A DNA stretch of 64,000 nucleotides from Bombyx mori (GCF_030269925.1 NC_085118.1:15497001-15561000); one strand, 5' to 3'. Shown: positions 23,199 to 34,665, numbered from the stretch's first letter. Notes: generated from the sequence alone by a model not told the origin. Program-made: numbers and translations.

Positions 23199-23385
23199 CC
23201 AGTTTTATTTTCTTTATACCTCGAAAAGGCAGCGTTGGGCGTCCCCCTGCCTGTTGGACCGATGACTTGCGGCGATATGCTGGGAGAGATTGGATGCGGA
23301 AGGCGGACGATCGTTCATTGTGGCGGACTATGGGAGAGGCCTACGTCCAGCAGTGTATAGATAAAGGCTGATGATGATGATACCT
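23199..23385 (+). mobile_element. RTE-clade LINE C-terminus with (TGA)n tail
   Basis: In frame with 23102-23371 the translation has GRPPACWTDDLRRYAGRDWM, then RSLWRTMGEAYVQQCIDKG and a stop. G-R-P-P-x-x-W-T-D-D and RxLWRxxGEAYVQQ are signatures of the end of RTE-type ORFs. The (TGATGATGA) run after it is the usual simple 3' tail. The upstream part of the ORF is not recognisable as RTE. Confidence 0.8.
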
Positions 23386-23414
23386 CGAATAGAACTTAAA
23401 AATTAATATATTTA

Positions 23415-23465
23415 TAATAAGGAACTTCGTTCCTATGCGGTGCTCCCGACACCACACATCTTTTT
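23415..23465 (-). repeat. Inverted GGAACGAAGTTCC-type end
   Basis: The reverse complement reads GATGTGTGGTGTCGGGAGC then GGAACGAAGTTCCTTAT. It shares the palindrome with 22930 and 55226, and the TGTGGTGTCGGGAGCACCGC portion with the right end of repeat X (10888 and 32630). Confidence 0.5.
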
Positions 23466-24560
23466 TGTCTGTCATATACAGAATATAGAATTCAACTCGG
23501 CCCATTTTAATATTCGTTTTCATCTCTGTCTACTACGGTATTTTGTTGAGGCTAGTTATAAATTTTCATCACGTAGATCTAGGCAATAGAAAATACTTTT
23601 TGTTCACTCAATACTCGTAAGATTAGTTTTCTTTTGGTTGATAAGCAAGTAGTATATTTATTTACAAAAAAAAGGAAGACAATTTCACAAGTTAGGGTTA
23701 CATTTGTTTTTTACACATTGCATCGTATATGGCGGCATGGTTATTTCGAAAGCGCACGGCTGCGCGTTATTGCCGGTTTGAATAATTCCTATGGATTTTA
23801 TAGTCATCCTGGTCTCGTGAAGCCATTGTTGATGAATTTTATTTAGGCCATATGTTTAGCTGGATTCAGATGAGACCTGGTGGAAAGTACAATGAATGCA
23901 AATCCTAAAATGTTATGTTGGAAAAGTTGCTGCGATGCAACTTTCCCATTGAGAAAAACAACGGCTGTGATTGTTCAAAAACATTGACGAATGTATTTGA
24001 GAGCTTATCTTGAGATGTTAGGTTCGGCAGTGGGATGTATCATGATATCTTAAGCCTTATAGACAGAAGAATATATATTTATATTGATTTTGTGAAGCAG
24101 TTTTTGAAACACTTCAAAGAATTATAAAAAAAGTTGCATAAAGAAATTGTCTTAAAATTAATGATTCAAAAACAGAAATTGTCATCGTTTGTAATAATGA
24201 GCGTGGCTTTGTTGGAAAATGTATAAATTCAGCCACCAAACTGCATGGAATGTAAACTGTTCGATTAAAATTGTCTAATCTTGTAATATTCCAAACAAAT
24301 ATTGTAATTGCAATAATGGTCGTTTTTTAGCTCGCGATTCATATTTTAATTGACTATCGTAGTCTTGAAGTTGCTGTACTCCATGAGCGATTATGGAAAT
24401 TGATCGCATCAAAGGCAATAACAACATTTTTGGCAATTGGTCTAAATACAAGAAGATTTCGGATAGACTCTAACCTCGAGCTAACTTTTTTTTTTTTTTC
24501 GTATCTTCTAACTACTACACCTAAATACTTCTACTCATCTACTTAAACTATTTCGCCAGG
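23466..24560. other. AT-rich non-coding stretch
   Basis: No gene. An 11-bp imperfect stem (10 of 11 pairs) with a 6-base loop lies at 23920-23947 but is not unusual for DNA of this length. Confidence 0.45.
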
Positions 24561-24860
24561 TTCTTATACTAATTACTTGTCCGATTTTCCAGTAGTAGGC
24601 ATCAAACGCACTCTTCCGAAAGAAGGTGCATTTCCAGAGGTCTTTTATGCCACGTACCATCCGGCTATGGAATGAGCTCCCCTCCACGGTGTTTCCTGAG
24701 CGCTATGACATGTCCTTCTTTAAAAGAGGCTTGTGGAGAGTATTAAGCGGTAGGCAGCAGCTTGGCTCTGCCCCTGGCATTGCTAAAGTCCATGGGCGAC
24801 GGTAACCACTCACCATCAGGTGGGCCGTAAGCTCGTCTGCCTACAAGGGGAGAAAATAAG
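24561..24860 (+). mobile_element. LINE-A 3' end with open ORF tail
   Basis: Forward copy covering the last 69 codons of the ORF, the stop, and a 3' UTR ending in GTCTGCCTACAAGGGG plus an A-rich tail. This copy reveals the coding strand of the family and was used to orient the others. Confidence 0.85.
24599..24805 (+). pseudogene. C-terminal tail of LINE-A reverse transcriptase protein
   Basis: The frame opens just after an in-frame TAG (24596-24598) and runs 68 codons to TAA. It contains FMPRTIRLWNELPSTVFP, RYDMSFFKRGLWRVLSG and SAPGIAKVHGRR. The R-x-x-R-L-W-N-x-L-P...V-F-P...Y-x-x-x-x-F-K-R pattern is the typical end of jockey/CR1-like non-LTR retrotransposon ORF2 proteins. No endonuclease or polymerase domain is left. 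A parallel fragment is at 63176-63367. The true family name is uncertain. Confidence 0.75.
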
Positions 24861-27206
24861 GTAATTTGCTAAAAAACTTGTATTAAATAATTCATGAAAT
24901 AGTAGTTATTGTACGAGTTAATTCAGTTATGTCTATAATTTTAGAAAAAAAAACAGAAAAATGGTTACCTTTCTTAATATTAACCTTACAAATTGTAATT
25001 CAAATTAAATTTCAATTGAGGCAGAAATTTCTTACACTGACTACAGAAATATAACAGTTAATTTGTACGTAACTACGGACATGAAAAGACACAAGTCTAA
25101 TTACTGAGCTGCGAGGGTTCGTAGCCTCGTAGCAATTCGTAGCGGCCCGGCGTAGCATTCGTCTACGTTGGAAAGTTATGACTTAATTTTTGAGCTTCGC
25201 TGTTTCGTAATTTATCTTTTGAGATTTTGAACTTTGCGTTTTGTAATTTGGTTTGTTGTTTGATCTATATATATTTAGTTTGTAATGTTTGGAATTCAAC
25301 TTATTTCAATTACAATATAAATTTCAAAGCACAATTAAATTAATGTCATGTCATTTGAAATTAAAAAAACAATAAAGTCCAATGATCTTTGAACTTTACA
25401 CTTCTATGTCATTATTATTACGTCATATTATGCAGTAGTTTCTCTGTTATATTTACTAAGCTAAGATTATATCCGTCAGTCAGTTTTACGTTTTTCCGAA
25501 TTCTTAAGTTCACAGTCCTTTGTGTACCCTACTTTTTTTATAGTATGTTTATTGAGTGTTCATGTTTTTATTTGAAAGATCATGATGAGAGATTAAACTC
25601 ATATAAAAAAATCACAAATAATTTCATTGGGTAATTAAAAGCAATGAGGTATTTTTTATTACACCAATTTGGACACTTTTACTGTCCCAAGTGAATTTTT
25701 TAAACTTGTGGATGGACTGGGTTCTTGAATGTTCACAGAAATTATAATTTTTTGTAGCTAAAATGCACTATAATGAGTAATTATTGATTGAGTTTTATCA
25801 ATAGTCGATCGGGATTAGTTTGTCAATTTATTATGATAAATTATAACTTGTCTTCCGTAGAAAATGGAACTAGTTCGAAAATGACAACATATCACACATA
25901 TATTATAAACGGAAGATGTATGATCTCTCTTGAAGGAAAAGAGACAGTTTATTCTATGATATATCAACCATTGTTTGTCAAGTGTTTATAAAAAGTTAAA
26001 GTGAAATTAGCAAGAAGTATAATGATAGTGAAAATTTTACTTCTCAAAAAGTAGAGTCGTTTCTCATTCCATATATAATTCGGAGGGCGTACCGTGCGAT
26101 TTCATTATTTTTGCAAAAACAAAGGTTATATTTTTGACATTTACAAGCCCAGATTACGTTGTAAGAGTCATCTTCAACTTGCACATGAAATGGCATACCT
26201 TCAAACCAATCAAAAATAAGTGCTTAAAACGTAATAAAGAATATTTTTAAAATCCTGAAATATATTATTTTACTTTACATTTACATCGTGTAAACTTAAA
26301 AAAACTACTCTAGAGTCTAATTATACTTGTACAGACACTAAGGTCTTACAAAAGATACAAACAGCATTTTACAATGATGTCTACTTATAACCATTTAAAC
26401 GAGAAAAATCATTTTTTTATATTCAACTGAAATGAAGAGCGTAACGGCCGTGATTGATTCAACAATAAATAAAAGCTCGCTGAGCCTTAAATAATGCTGA
26501 ACGGATTCCAACAAAACGAAATGTTCCTAGTAAATTTTTCTTTCCCTTAAAATTTCATCGGAACAGCTAAATTTATGTAGATAACTGAATTTATTGAATA
26601 AAAAACCAGACTCTGGTGATTGGGAAGGAGTTTTGAATTGAAATTTTTAAGGTTCACTTTTTTCTAGACTACGTTTTAGTCTGTGCAAAAAGTTTCATGT
26701 AATTGTATTTAGTTGATGGAATCACTTTTTTGGAGGTCATCAATGTATGGAATGTGATCTGTAACGATTTCATATTGTTGTTGGACAGAAAAAAAATTTT
26801 TTTCGTGATAGAGTTTTTGGTAAGCTTGGACCGATTAGTAAACATTGTTTACTTCGGCCACAAAGCAATTGTGGGTTCCTCTTTGTATTGAATATAAATA
26901 TAATATGAAAGAAGATACTTTTTTTAGACCACAAAAAGTTTTACATGCTAATGAGATTTGCTACACTAATTTCATTTAAAGTCAAAACGGCTCCTGTAAT
27001 AAAAGCTTGATACTTAAAATCACAAGCTTCAATTAATATGAACACATAGCTAAATCTTCTTAAAACCGACGTCTATTTTAATAAAGACGTTCCACACCGG
27101 CCGAAATGTCTTAATTTCGCACCCTCTCATAACTGAGGTAAATAGTTCGCGGTGGCCTCCTATTGTGTACACACCTCAAGACGGAGAATGGGAGCGGTTT
27201 TTATGT
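24861..27206. other. Repeat-poor AT-rich intronic stretch
   Basis: About 2.3 kb without a recognised transposon. ORFs at 25389-25634, 25788-25991 and 26703-26891 are AT-biased frames without known motifs. Short CpG-bearing patch at 25100-25165. Confidence 0.5.
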
Positions 27207-27210
27207 TTAA

Positions 27211-27514
27211 CACATTGACTATTACTATACGGCATAGGTCACCGGTGCCCTACGCGGGGCACTAAAGTAATTATGTCGATTTCTGTTACTAAGCGCACCT
27301 GGATTGCCTAGTTTTGCCTTCTTTTGTTTGTTAATGTATGTTTCAGTCTTTTAAGTCTCTTAGGAATAGATTCATTCTCAGTATCTTTGGATTTGTCTTT
27401 CCCAGAGTCTACTAGATATTTCGGTGCCTTAGTAAAAAGGTCGAAGAGAGAAATCGACATAACTACTTCAGTGCGCCACGTAGAGCACCGACGACCTGAA
27501 TAGCAGTCAACGTG
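27211..27514. mobile_element. piggyBac-type MITE with TTAA target duplication
   Basis: Flanked by TTAA at 27207-27210 and 27515-27518. Termini start CACATTGACT and, inverted, CACGTTGACT. The inverted repeats extend about 70 bp, including CGGTGCYCTACG and AGTARTTATGTCGATTTCT. TTAA duplication with CAC/GTG ends is the piggyBac superfamily pattern. The 304-bp interior encodes nothing, so a transposase from elsewhere would be needed. Confidence 0.9.
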
Positions 27515-27518
27515 TTAA

Positions 27519-29193
27519 GACTATATCTGAATTGTGAATGATAGAACAGTCAGTTATACAGCCGACACCTATATGAATTCTGGTAACTACTTCAAATGGG
27601 TTTACCCATCTGCCGATCTACAGAATAAACTAACAGAGTATTCATTTTTTAAGACAGTAACAATAATAACGCAACATCTCATTGTTATTAAATAACGATC
27701 GTTATATTCCATATTATTTCTTTCGATTGTCGGGTATGTGAATACCTTACCTTACCCACACAGATCGGTATTGGTTTTCAGTGTTTTAATTTGAATGGTG
27801 GTGGCAGATTTTATAATTGGGGTGCGCTACGTAAGCTCGTGACTAAAAAAAGCTATAAGCGAGTTTTTTAAAATTCTTTGACTATCTTATGGGTTGTATG
27901 ACCGTCTGCTTAAAAGGGTTATAAAAAATAACAATAATCCGGTCATATATTCAGGGGCAGAAATTAATAATGGTCTTTGAATCTTTATTTTATTATTCTA
28001 TAGCGGAATGATGAAATATTTGATATCATTTGTTCTTAAATGATTTCTTTGTTTTTTTTGGCAATCTGCCGATATATTCAGTTGTTTTTGTCACTGTCGT
28101 CTAGTGATGATTTATTTTGTACCATACGGTAATCTGATATTGTCATTCAAGGGAACATTATATAGCACGCGTTACGTTACGAGGTAGAACGACGTGGAGT
28201 TCGGTGTCAGTTCATAGACCGTTCCAGATTATGAACAAGTCTCAAGTGTTTATGCTGAAACTTGTAGTGATTTGAAGTTTGTTTGTTAACGGTTGATGAG
28301 TTTCTCACCTTCCAGTTCTTGGGTTATTTGAGTACACATTCCGAAAGTTAACCCGGTGTTAGAATATTCATTCAATCGTCAAAACATTTAATAGGACTTG
28401 AGAGAATCGCTCCGTAACCGAAATGGTAATAGCATCTATTAAATTTCGATGGATTAAATGTTTTTTTTTGTTTTTGTTTTAAGAAGCTTTAAGAAACTTT
28501 AGTGTTCAAATGAGTAATATGGTCCATTACACATACACAAAAAAAATTATTATGTTTTTAATTTTTTTCTTTAATGTTTGTGGTAATTTAAAATTATTTT
28601 CAATTGAAAAAAAATTTTAGACATAGATATTTTTTGTCGCCTTTTTCTCTTGGGTCGATGGTGGTACCTGATTGATGTATTTGTTAAAATTTAACGCTAT
28701 TTAAGCAAGCTACATGAACCTAAGGATTTTCAAATAATTTTTTTTTCCGAATTTGTTGTTAGATTGCTCTGATTGATTCATTGTTGTTAGTATTTTACAA
28801 TAACACTACTTTTTACTATTTTAATGTACATATGAAAAATTATTTACACGTCTTGATCTTGGGTTAATTATTCATAAAATACATCACGAATTGGCTTCAT
28901 AAACGTAATATATAATACAAATTACACAAAACCAGGAAAAACCTAAACTCTCGCAATGTTAATGGGAGCGCGGAAGCTCTTCAAAATTTTCACTTAATAA
29001 GCTCCTGTAAGGTTTCGTCCCGCGCCGCAATTATTAAAAACAACAGCGGAAGCCCGCAAAAGCTGTTTTCACTGTAAGCCCCAGCATGTCACGTTACACT
29101 TTGTTTTCTGACTTGATGTTAATCTTAAGCTACGATTTTTAGGAGTTACTTATTTTATCAGTATACTCGTATATACAGGGCTAGTATATACAG
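27519..29193. other. AT-rich non-coding stretch
   Basis: No transposon recognised. A slightly GC-richer unique block lies at 28960-29090 (GGGAGCGCGGAAGCTC, TCGTCCCGCGCCGC). No gene seen. Confidence 0.45.
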
Positions 29194-29351
29194 TATCCTG
29201 GCTGTATATCAGTAGCGCTGGCTATGGTAGGCAGCGGCTTGGCTCTGCCCCTGGCATTGCTGAAGTCCATGGGCGACGGTAACCACTCACCAGGTGGGCC
29301 GTATACTCGTCTGCCTACAAGGGCAATAAAAAAAACAAAAAAAAAACATGG
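29194..29351 (+). mobile_element. 5'-truncated LINE-A insertion with target duplication
   Basis: The LINE-A tail (GGCAGCGGCTTGGCTCTGCC to CTGCCTACAAGGGCAATA plus poly(A)) occupies 29226-29351. The 12-mer TAGTATATACAG flanks it at 29182-29193 and 29352-29363. The extra 32 bp at 29194-29225 may be 5' filler or older sequence. Confidence 0.75.
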
Positions 29352-29714
29352 TAGTATATACAGAGCTAGTCCCACTTAAAGTCAAGTAAGCTACGAGCTG
29401 CTGCCGTTAGGAAAATATGATTTAATATTTATAGTTGTTCCTTTTAGAAAGGGATTTTCCATGAAAAATCTTTTTCTTTTTTCAAAAAATTCAATCAATA
29501 AAAGGGGAACCAAATTTTTGTTGTATGTTTGTTTACGAGTTAATATAATATTTATTTATAGCTCGAACTCATCTTGTCTATGTGTCATAGATGATTGATA
29601 TATTCGAAAGCTCGCCGGTTCAAGACTGGGCATTTACCACTGGTGCTCCCAATTTTCTAAACTGAATGAGTACGTAACGATGTATGCTAACAAGTGTTCA
29701 TAGTGCCTTTCTTA

Positions 29715-29915
29715 TTTTTAACGCTTAATTTGGTCAGCGAGCTCACGGATCATCTAGTGATAAGTCAGTACCCAAGCCAATAAGCTTCATCACGTGAATG
29801 TCAAGATTGTGAGGCACTAGGTGTGGGTTTCTATTTCAAGGTCATAATGTTGCCCCGCCCTTCAAATCGTAACGCATTCTTGCTTTGCGGCAGAAATAGG
29901 CTGCACGATGGTTAC
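29715..29915 (-). mobile_element. Old Bm1-type SINE
   Basis: GCGAGCTCACGGATCATCTA, TTGCCCCGCCCTTCAAATCG and TTTGCGGCAGAAATAGGCTG match the minus-strand Bm1 body with many changes. The 136-codon ORF starting at 29823 begins inside it and is not credible. Confidence 0.65.
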
Positions 29916-30264
29916 TTGTTTACACTATATTATAGATATAAAGGCGGGAACTTAATTCTACTGTATAAGCTTCTATTCCAATCTAATGGAACACTCTCAA
30001 ATATGCACGTCTTCATCTTAAATAATGTGCACAAAAACAACAACATCAAACAAAAGTACGCCAAACAAAATATTTACTTTGTAAATCTTATTAAAAGGAA
30101 ATATAAACATGTACGCGAGCATTATTATATTTTTATATTTGTTACGTCAGCAAACAGCACAGTTGTACAAATAGAATGTGTGTTACATTATTTTGATACA
30201 GCTTGTCGGGTGACGAAGTGGTTGATAAAATAATATTATTATAGATCCGTTCGGATTCACTTAC

Positions 30265-30900
30265 TTTGTCGTAGTTTGGCGCTACGTTTTTTGACATTTA
30301 ACCTTTCAGTTTAACGTTTGCGTGTATGAAGAATAATTATATGGTATAAGATCTTTTGCCGAGAACGCGAGAAGTGGATTTGTATGAATTGTTAGTCTTG
30401 ATTTGGATTTCTATAATAACGATGGCTTATTAAATTCTTAGTAACTGTCAAAGTGCATAAATGTGAGAAAATGAAACGTTGACATAGCTCCTTGGGATCT
30501 TCCGAAAAGTCTCAGTAAGTAATCACCATTTTTCTGATTAATGTTTTATATTAATCAACTTATTTACGTTTCGCTTGATACAGTTTCTAATAAAACAGAA
30601 AATACAAAAGATTAGACTGTATGGTGTGATAATTTTCCATTTTACCGTTGAAAAAATAGAACCACTACTACTTACTATAATGTGGTATAATACATCGGAG
30701 CTAAATACATATTTGGAGTTGAAATGAAATACTGAGATAATTTTCAATTTAATAGACTAACGCGGTAAAATAAAATTAAATACACCTTAAAAACTTAGAT
30801 ACCTTTGACGTCGCTTTCTTTCTGTCAATATGACAATCAAATTCTGTCAATCTGTTCTGTCATCTGTCAAACTGAAAACGTAGCGTAAACGTAGACAAAA
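30265..30900. mobile_element. Possible TIR element, about 636 bp
   Basis: The left end TTTGTCGTAGTTTGGCGCTA and the reverse complement of the right end TTTTGTCTACGTTTACGCTA share TTTGTC, TACG/TAGTTT and CGCTACGTTTT with small gaps. The right part has repeated CTGTCA words. No clear target duplication and no coding capacity. Confidence 0.35.
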
Positions 30901-31815
30901 ATACGACTTTAGTTTTTCTGAAGCTCTTTATCAAACTATTGACATTGTTAACGGCTTGACAATAATTGTATCGCGAGAAGGCACTGGTTTTTTTTTGCGA
31001 TTTACAAACTACATTTTTATATAGGAATTATGAAATTGGAATGTGCGTCCTCGAAGTTCGGAAATTTTCGAATGATAATCTTAATTTTGAACCATCTTGC
31101 TTTGAAGCTTGTAATTATTGTTGCATTGATTTACGTTTTATTCAGATTTCTATTGTTCGTTTCTAGATATGGCACACAGAATACCTGTCTGTCTCTATTT
31201 TTGTTAAACTTAAGAAAAATTACTTGGATTACAAGTGGATATTGCTTTTAGTCTAAAATACAATCACACCAATTCTACCCATGACTGTCACCATAGATGG
31301 CAGCAGAGTATTTTATCACCATACTCCAATAGCTCATCAGAGGGTACGTGGTTTTGGCACCATTGACATCATAACGTGATTCCCGCCAGAGGAGAGACAG
31401 AAAGTTGAAATCACAATTGTATTAGCCGCTTTTTAAATCAGACACGTTACTATTTAGCGGCAGAAGTAGGCAGGACGCTGGTATCTACCCTTGCGTCGAC
31501 TATGAAACCGATCTGAAAACCCGTCGATTGTATTCAGGAATTAAAAGCGTACAGCAAGCATCGAGCTTTGTAGTGGACGAGCAACTTTTTACCGAACACG
31601 GATTAAGGCCGAAAGCACCGGGGTTCCTGTCCGATCCACTAGCTTAACTTTTAATTAGCGACCGAACTGAAACGTGTAATTACACGACCATCGAAAATGA
31701 ATGAACACTGCAATGATGTTGGTTTTGTCTTCAAAGTTAGTGTTCACGATGTCGACGTGGAGTACGTTAATTATATATGTACTACAGGTTAAATACCCGA
31801 TCATTTTTGAAGTGA
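30901..31815. other. Non-coding stretch with Bm1 scrap
   Basis: GCGGCAGAAGTAGGCAGGAC at about 31456-31500 is a minus-strand Bm1 remnant. The remaining sequence is unassigned, including a CpG-bearing unique patch at 31590-31650. Confidence 0.4.
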
Positions 31816-31866
31816 AACTTCTTTAGAATCGTTGTGATTTCAAACTCGATGAAACGAAATGAAACG
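31816..31866 (+). repeat. Short repeat shared with 61706
   Basis: GAAGTGAAACTTCTTTAGAA then CGTTGTGATTTCAAAC, followed by tandem GAAACGAAAC words. The same block opens the element at 61706-62040. Confidence 0.6.
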
Positions 31867-31974
31867 AAACGAAAAAATAAGTGTGCCGCGATTGGCTTGC
31901 CGAAGCGGCTCCGAGCGGCGCCGACAAATCACGAAGCGCTCCACACGGTCGCGTCCCCGACTAGTTGTGTGTGT

Positions 31975-32351
31975 TTTAACCTATTGCATAGCTTCTATCG
32001 CGGGCCTTGAGCACGGCGACTGAATCAAGAAATTCCGTAACGAAAATAACCTGTCACCTCCACTACGCCTACTATGTAGCTCGCGTTCAACACATTAACA
32101 CGTTGCGCTGGTGTAGTGTTTGTGAATAAGCGCGCGGCGTGACGTCGCACTGCATGAGCATCATGAAAAGTCTGCCCATCTCTCTCTCACGCGGTCTAGC
32201 TTATGAGTGTGAGGGGGACAGTTAATGTTTTGCTTTTGTTAAAGTTTATAAATATAGCGTGGTCTTATTTTTATTATTGTTTTAATATTAAATTATTATT
32301 GTCTAATTGTAATTGCATAAGTTGATAAAAAATGCTTTGCAATAGCTTAAC
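31975..32351 (+). repeat. Repeat X, left part (split by a SINE)
   Basis: TATCGCGGGCCTTGAGCACG through CTCACGCGGTCTAGCTTATG to TTGATAAAAAATGCTTTGC. Collinear with 10590-10880 but with an extra GC-rich segment (GTGAATAAGCGCGCGGCGTG). Continues after the SINE at 32628. Confidence 0.75.
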
Positions 32352-32627
32352 GGCCGTCTGGTGTAGTGGTAAGTGACATGGTCACTACACAAGGGGGTCG
32401 CGGGTTCGAATCCCGCCAAGGGAAGATATTTGTATGATAAATATAAATGTCTTTTCCAGGGTTATGGATGTATATTAAATATATGTATGTGTATAATAAA
32501 AATCTTACATTTATTTCCGTTATCTGGTACCTGTAACACAAGTTCTTTACGAACTTATCACGGGACCAGTTAACGTGGCGTGATTGTTAGTAAATATTTA
32601 TATTTATTTATTTATTTATTTATTATT
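32352..32627 (+). mobile_element. tRNA-derived SINE inserted in repeat X
   Basis: The tRNA-like head GGCCGTCTGGTGTAGTGG has a box A-like TGGTGTAGTGGTAAGTGA and box B GGTTCGAATCCC at about 32404. The body includes GTAACACAAGTTCTTTACGA and ACTTATCACGGGACCAGTTA, ending in an (ATTT)n tail. It is a pol III SINE, not a functional tRNA gene. The empty site is at 10.88 kb. Confidence 0.85.
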
Positions 32628-32670
32628 TACCGCGGCAGTCCCCGAGTGCCACACGTCTTTTTTTTTTTCT
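32628..32670 (+). repeat. Repeat X, right part
   Basis: ACCGCGGCAGTCCCCGAGTG followed by CCACACGTC and poly(T), matching 10883-10925 after the SINE. Confidence 0.7.
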
Positions 32671-32710
32671 CTGTTTGGTGCATAGTGTATGTTAGCAGTG
32701 TTTTTGTCCC

Positions 32711-32905
32711 ACATACAGCCCACTAAGTGGCTCGCCGGATCTTCTCAGTTTCCGATCCGATGGTAGATTCTGCGAAGCACCGTTCTTGCTAGGGTTAGTG
32801 TTAGCAACGACGTCAGATTTTAGCCCCGTGAGCTCACCTAGTTGTTAAGGTTACGCTGAAATGGTCTCTCAAGACCATCAGGTTAGGTAGAAAAACAAAA
32901 CTTGT
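32711..32905 (+). mobile_element. Jockey-type LINE 3' UTR fragment
   Basis: ACAGCCCACTAAGTGGCTCG, GGTAGATTCTGCGAAGCACC and GCTAGGGTTAGTGTTAGCAA match the 3' UTR after the ORF at 15868-16095. Confidence 0.75.
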
Positions 32906-34161
32906 CTGTTTAATATTTGTAAGTGTATAAAATTAGAATTGGCATGAGTACTATACCATTGAGAAATATAATCCAAGCTTCAAGCAGAGTGAAGGTTTTC
33001 ACGTTACAGGCTCCAGTAACCACTTAGCAACAGGTGGGTCGTAAGCTCATTCAACTCATTAAGTAATAGATATAAATATTTCATTCATGTATAGTTGTAC
33101 TTAATGTAACCGTCTTGTTTTTACATATACCACGCAAGCCTTATTTTTATCTTGTGAACAATTAAGTTGTAATGCTATTATGATTTTGAGCCATAGTTTT
33201 AACAAAACTTTTTTTTGTTTCGTTGAAGGTTACGGGGATTGAGCGAGTTTGTAAAATTTCTGGCGCAACCTACGTGTGTGTGGTCTTATGTTTTACCTTC
33301 TTCAGATTTATATATTTATTTATTGTATTGTGACTGTCACTTGAATTGGAAGGTACGATAGTCTTTAGCGTTTCATCCTTGTTGCGTTTTGATAATTGAG
33401 CGCGGATTGTATTTGTTGTTTTGAGATATTTATATTAACTTTATATGAGAAATTAAATACTTAATATAAAAGAAATATAATACCGCTGCGTCGCTCTTGG
33501 CGGCTGGATGTGAATGAAAAATAGTGTCATGGCGGACGTCGCTCGCTGACATTTTGACGTTCAGAAATTGAACATCCTTTCGGACACCGAATTCATTGCG
33601 TTTCGGTTTGAGTGTAACCTCACCTTTATTTGAATGTTACAGGGACTTTGACATCGGGTTTTCATGGGGTATAATAATAAGTGTTTATCATCAGAGTGAC
33701 CGTAAACTCGCTAGCCTATTTAAAGCCATCAGTGATATAAAGGCTAATGAACTTTTTTTTTTAATTTCTTTAAGCAGTTACGTTTTTCATTCTATAATAT
33801 CAAAGTAATATTTAATAAAATTCAAAGAGACATCGAAGAAAGTCATTAGGGCTAGGGATCGCTAGAGGATGAACGATTTTATTAGAACTCGAGTCGGAAA
33901 ATATGGACGTAGTTATGCAAAAAAGGTTGAAGAAATACGCTCCGAGAATATCCGAATCCATATTTAAAATGTAGCCAAGAAATTTTTCTTTGTAAAATTT
34001 TGTGAAATGCTGTATGCATTATCATCAAAATGTCCTATGAGTCGACCAGACGGGGTCGAGGGTGGCCAGTGCCGCGCCATTGTGTGCCTTATAGCCCTTC
34101 AAATTTCTCAAACGTAAGCAGAACGAAGAAAGGTTTTAAGGTTTGTTATGTATTAGATTTT
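32906..34161. other. Non-coding stretch with SINE stub
   Basis: GGCTCCAGTAACCACTTAGC at 33009-33060 is a plus-strand Bm1 3' stub. A small CpG-bearing patch at 33484-33560 (GTCATGGCGGACGTCGCTCG) is unique. No gene seen. Confidence 0.45.
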
Positions 34162-34401
34162 ACTGGCGGTGGGACCAGTTGTGAGTCTGCACGGGTAGGT
34201 ACCACCGCACTGCCTATTTCTGCTGTGAAGCAGTAATGTGTTTCGGTTTGAAGGGTGGGGCAGCCGTTGTAACTATACTGAGATCTTAGAACTTATATCT
34301 CAGAGTGGGTGGCGCATTTACGTTGTAGATGTCTATAGGCTCCGGTAAACACTTAACACTACACGGGCTGTGAGCTCGTCCACTCATGTAAGCAAAAAAA
34401 A
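34162..34401 (+). mobile_element. Bm1-type SINE, 5'-truncated
   Basis: ACTGGCGGTGGGACCAGTTG through GCTGTGAAGCAGTAATGTG to GCTGTGAGCTCGTCCACTCA and poly(A). Confidence 0.9.
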
Positions 34402-34660
34402 GATAGCATGAGTGGCATGTACGGTACGGACATGTGATGAGACGAAATGAAAATGAGGTTGGTAGGAGAGTGCTAACTAACGTGGAAGGATATAGAGGAA
34501 GAGGTAGACTTAAGAAGAAATGAATGGATTGTGTGAAAGACGATATGGGTAAGAGTGGAGTGAGCGAAGAAATGGTATATGATAGACAAGTATGGAAGGA
34601 GAAAACATGTTGCGCCGACCCCAGATGACTGCGAAGGACAGGAAAATGATATGTATTATA
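34402..34660 (+). mobile_element. RTE-clade LINE C-terminus relic
   Basis: Plus-strand translation: WHVRYGHVMRRNENEVGRRV, then GYRGRGRLKKK, stop, MDCVKDDM, and finally EKTCCADPR. W-Y-G-H-V-M-R-R and G-R-G-R-x-K-K-x-W-M-D-C-V-K-D-D-M are RTE-clade landmarks. At least one in-frame stop. Confidence 0.75.
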
Positions 34661-34665
34661 GTATA

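Noticed and set aside
23920..23947. 11-bp imperfect hairpin
   Set aside because: A stem of this size is expected by chance in 64 kb, and no conserved loop or flanking structure supports a small RNA.
29823..30233. 136-codon ORF
   Set aside because: Begins within an old Bm1 copy and continues into AT-rich sequence with Lys/Asn/Ile/Tyr-rich translation.
32352..32420. Possible tRNA gene with good box A and box B
   Set aside because: It continues into a SINE body and an (ATTT)n tail, and the acceptor stem does not close properly.
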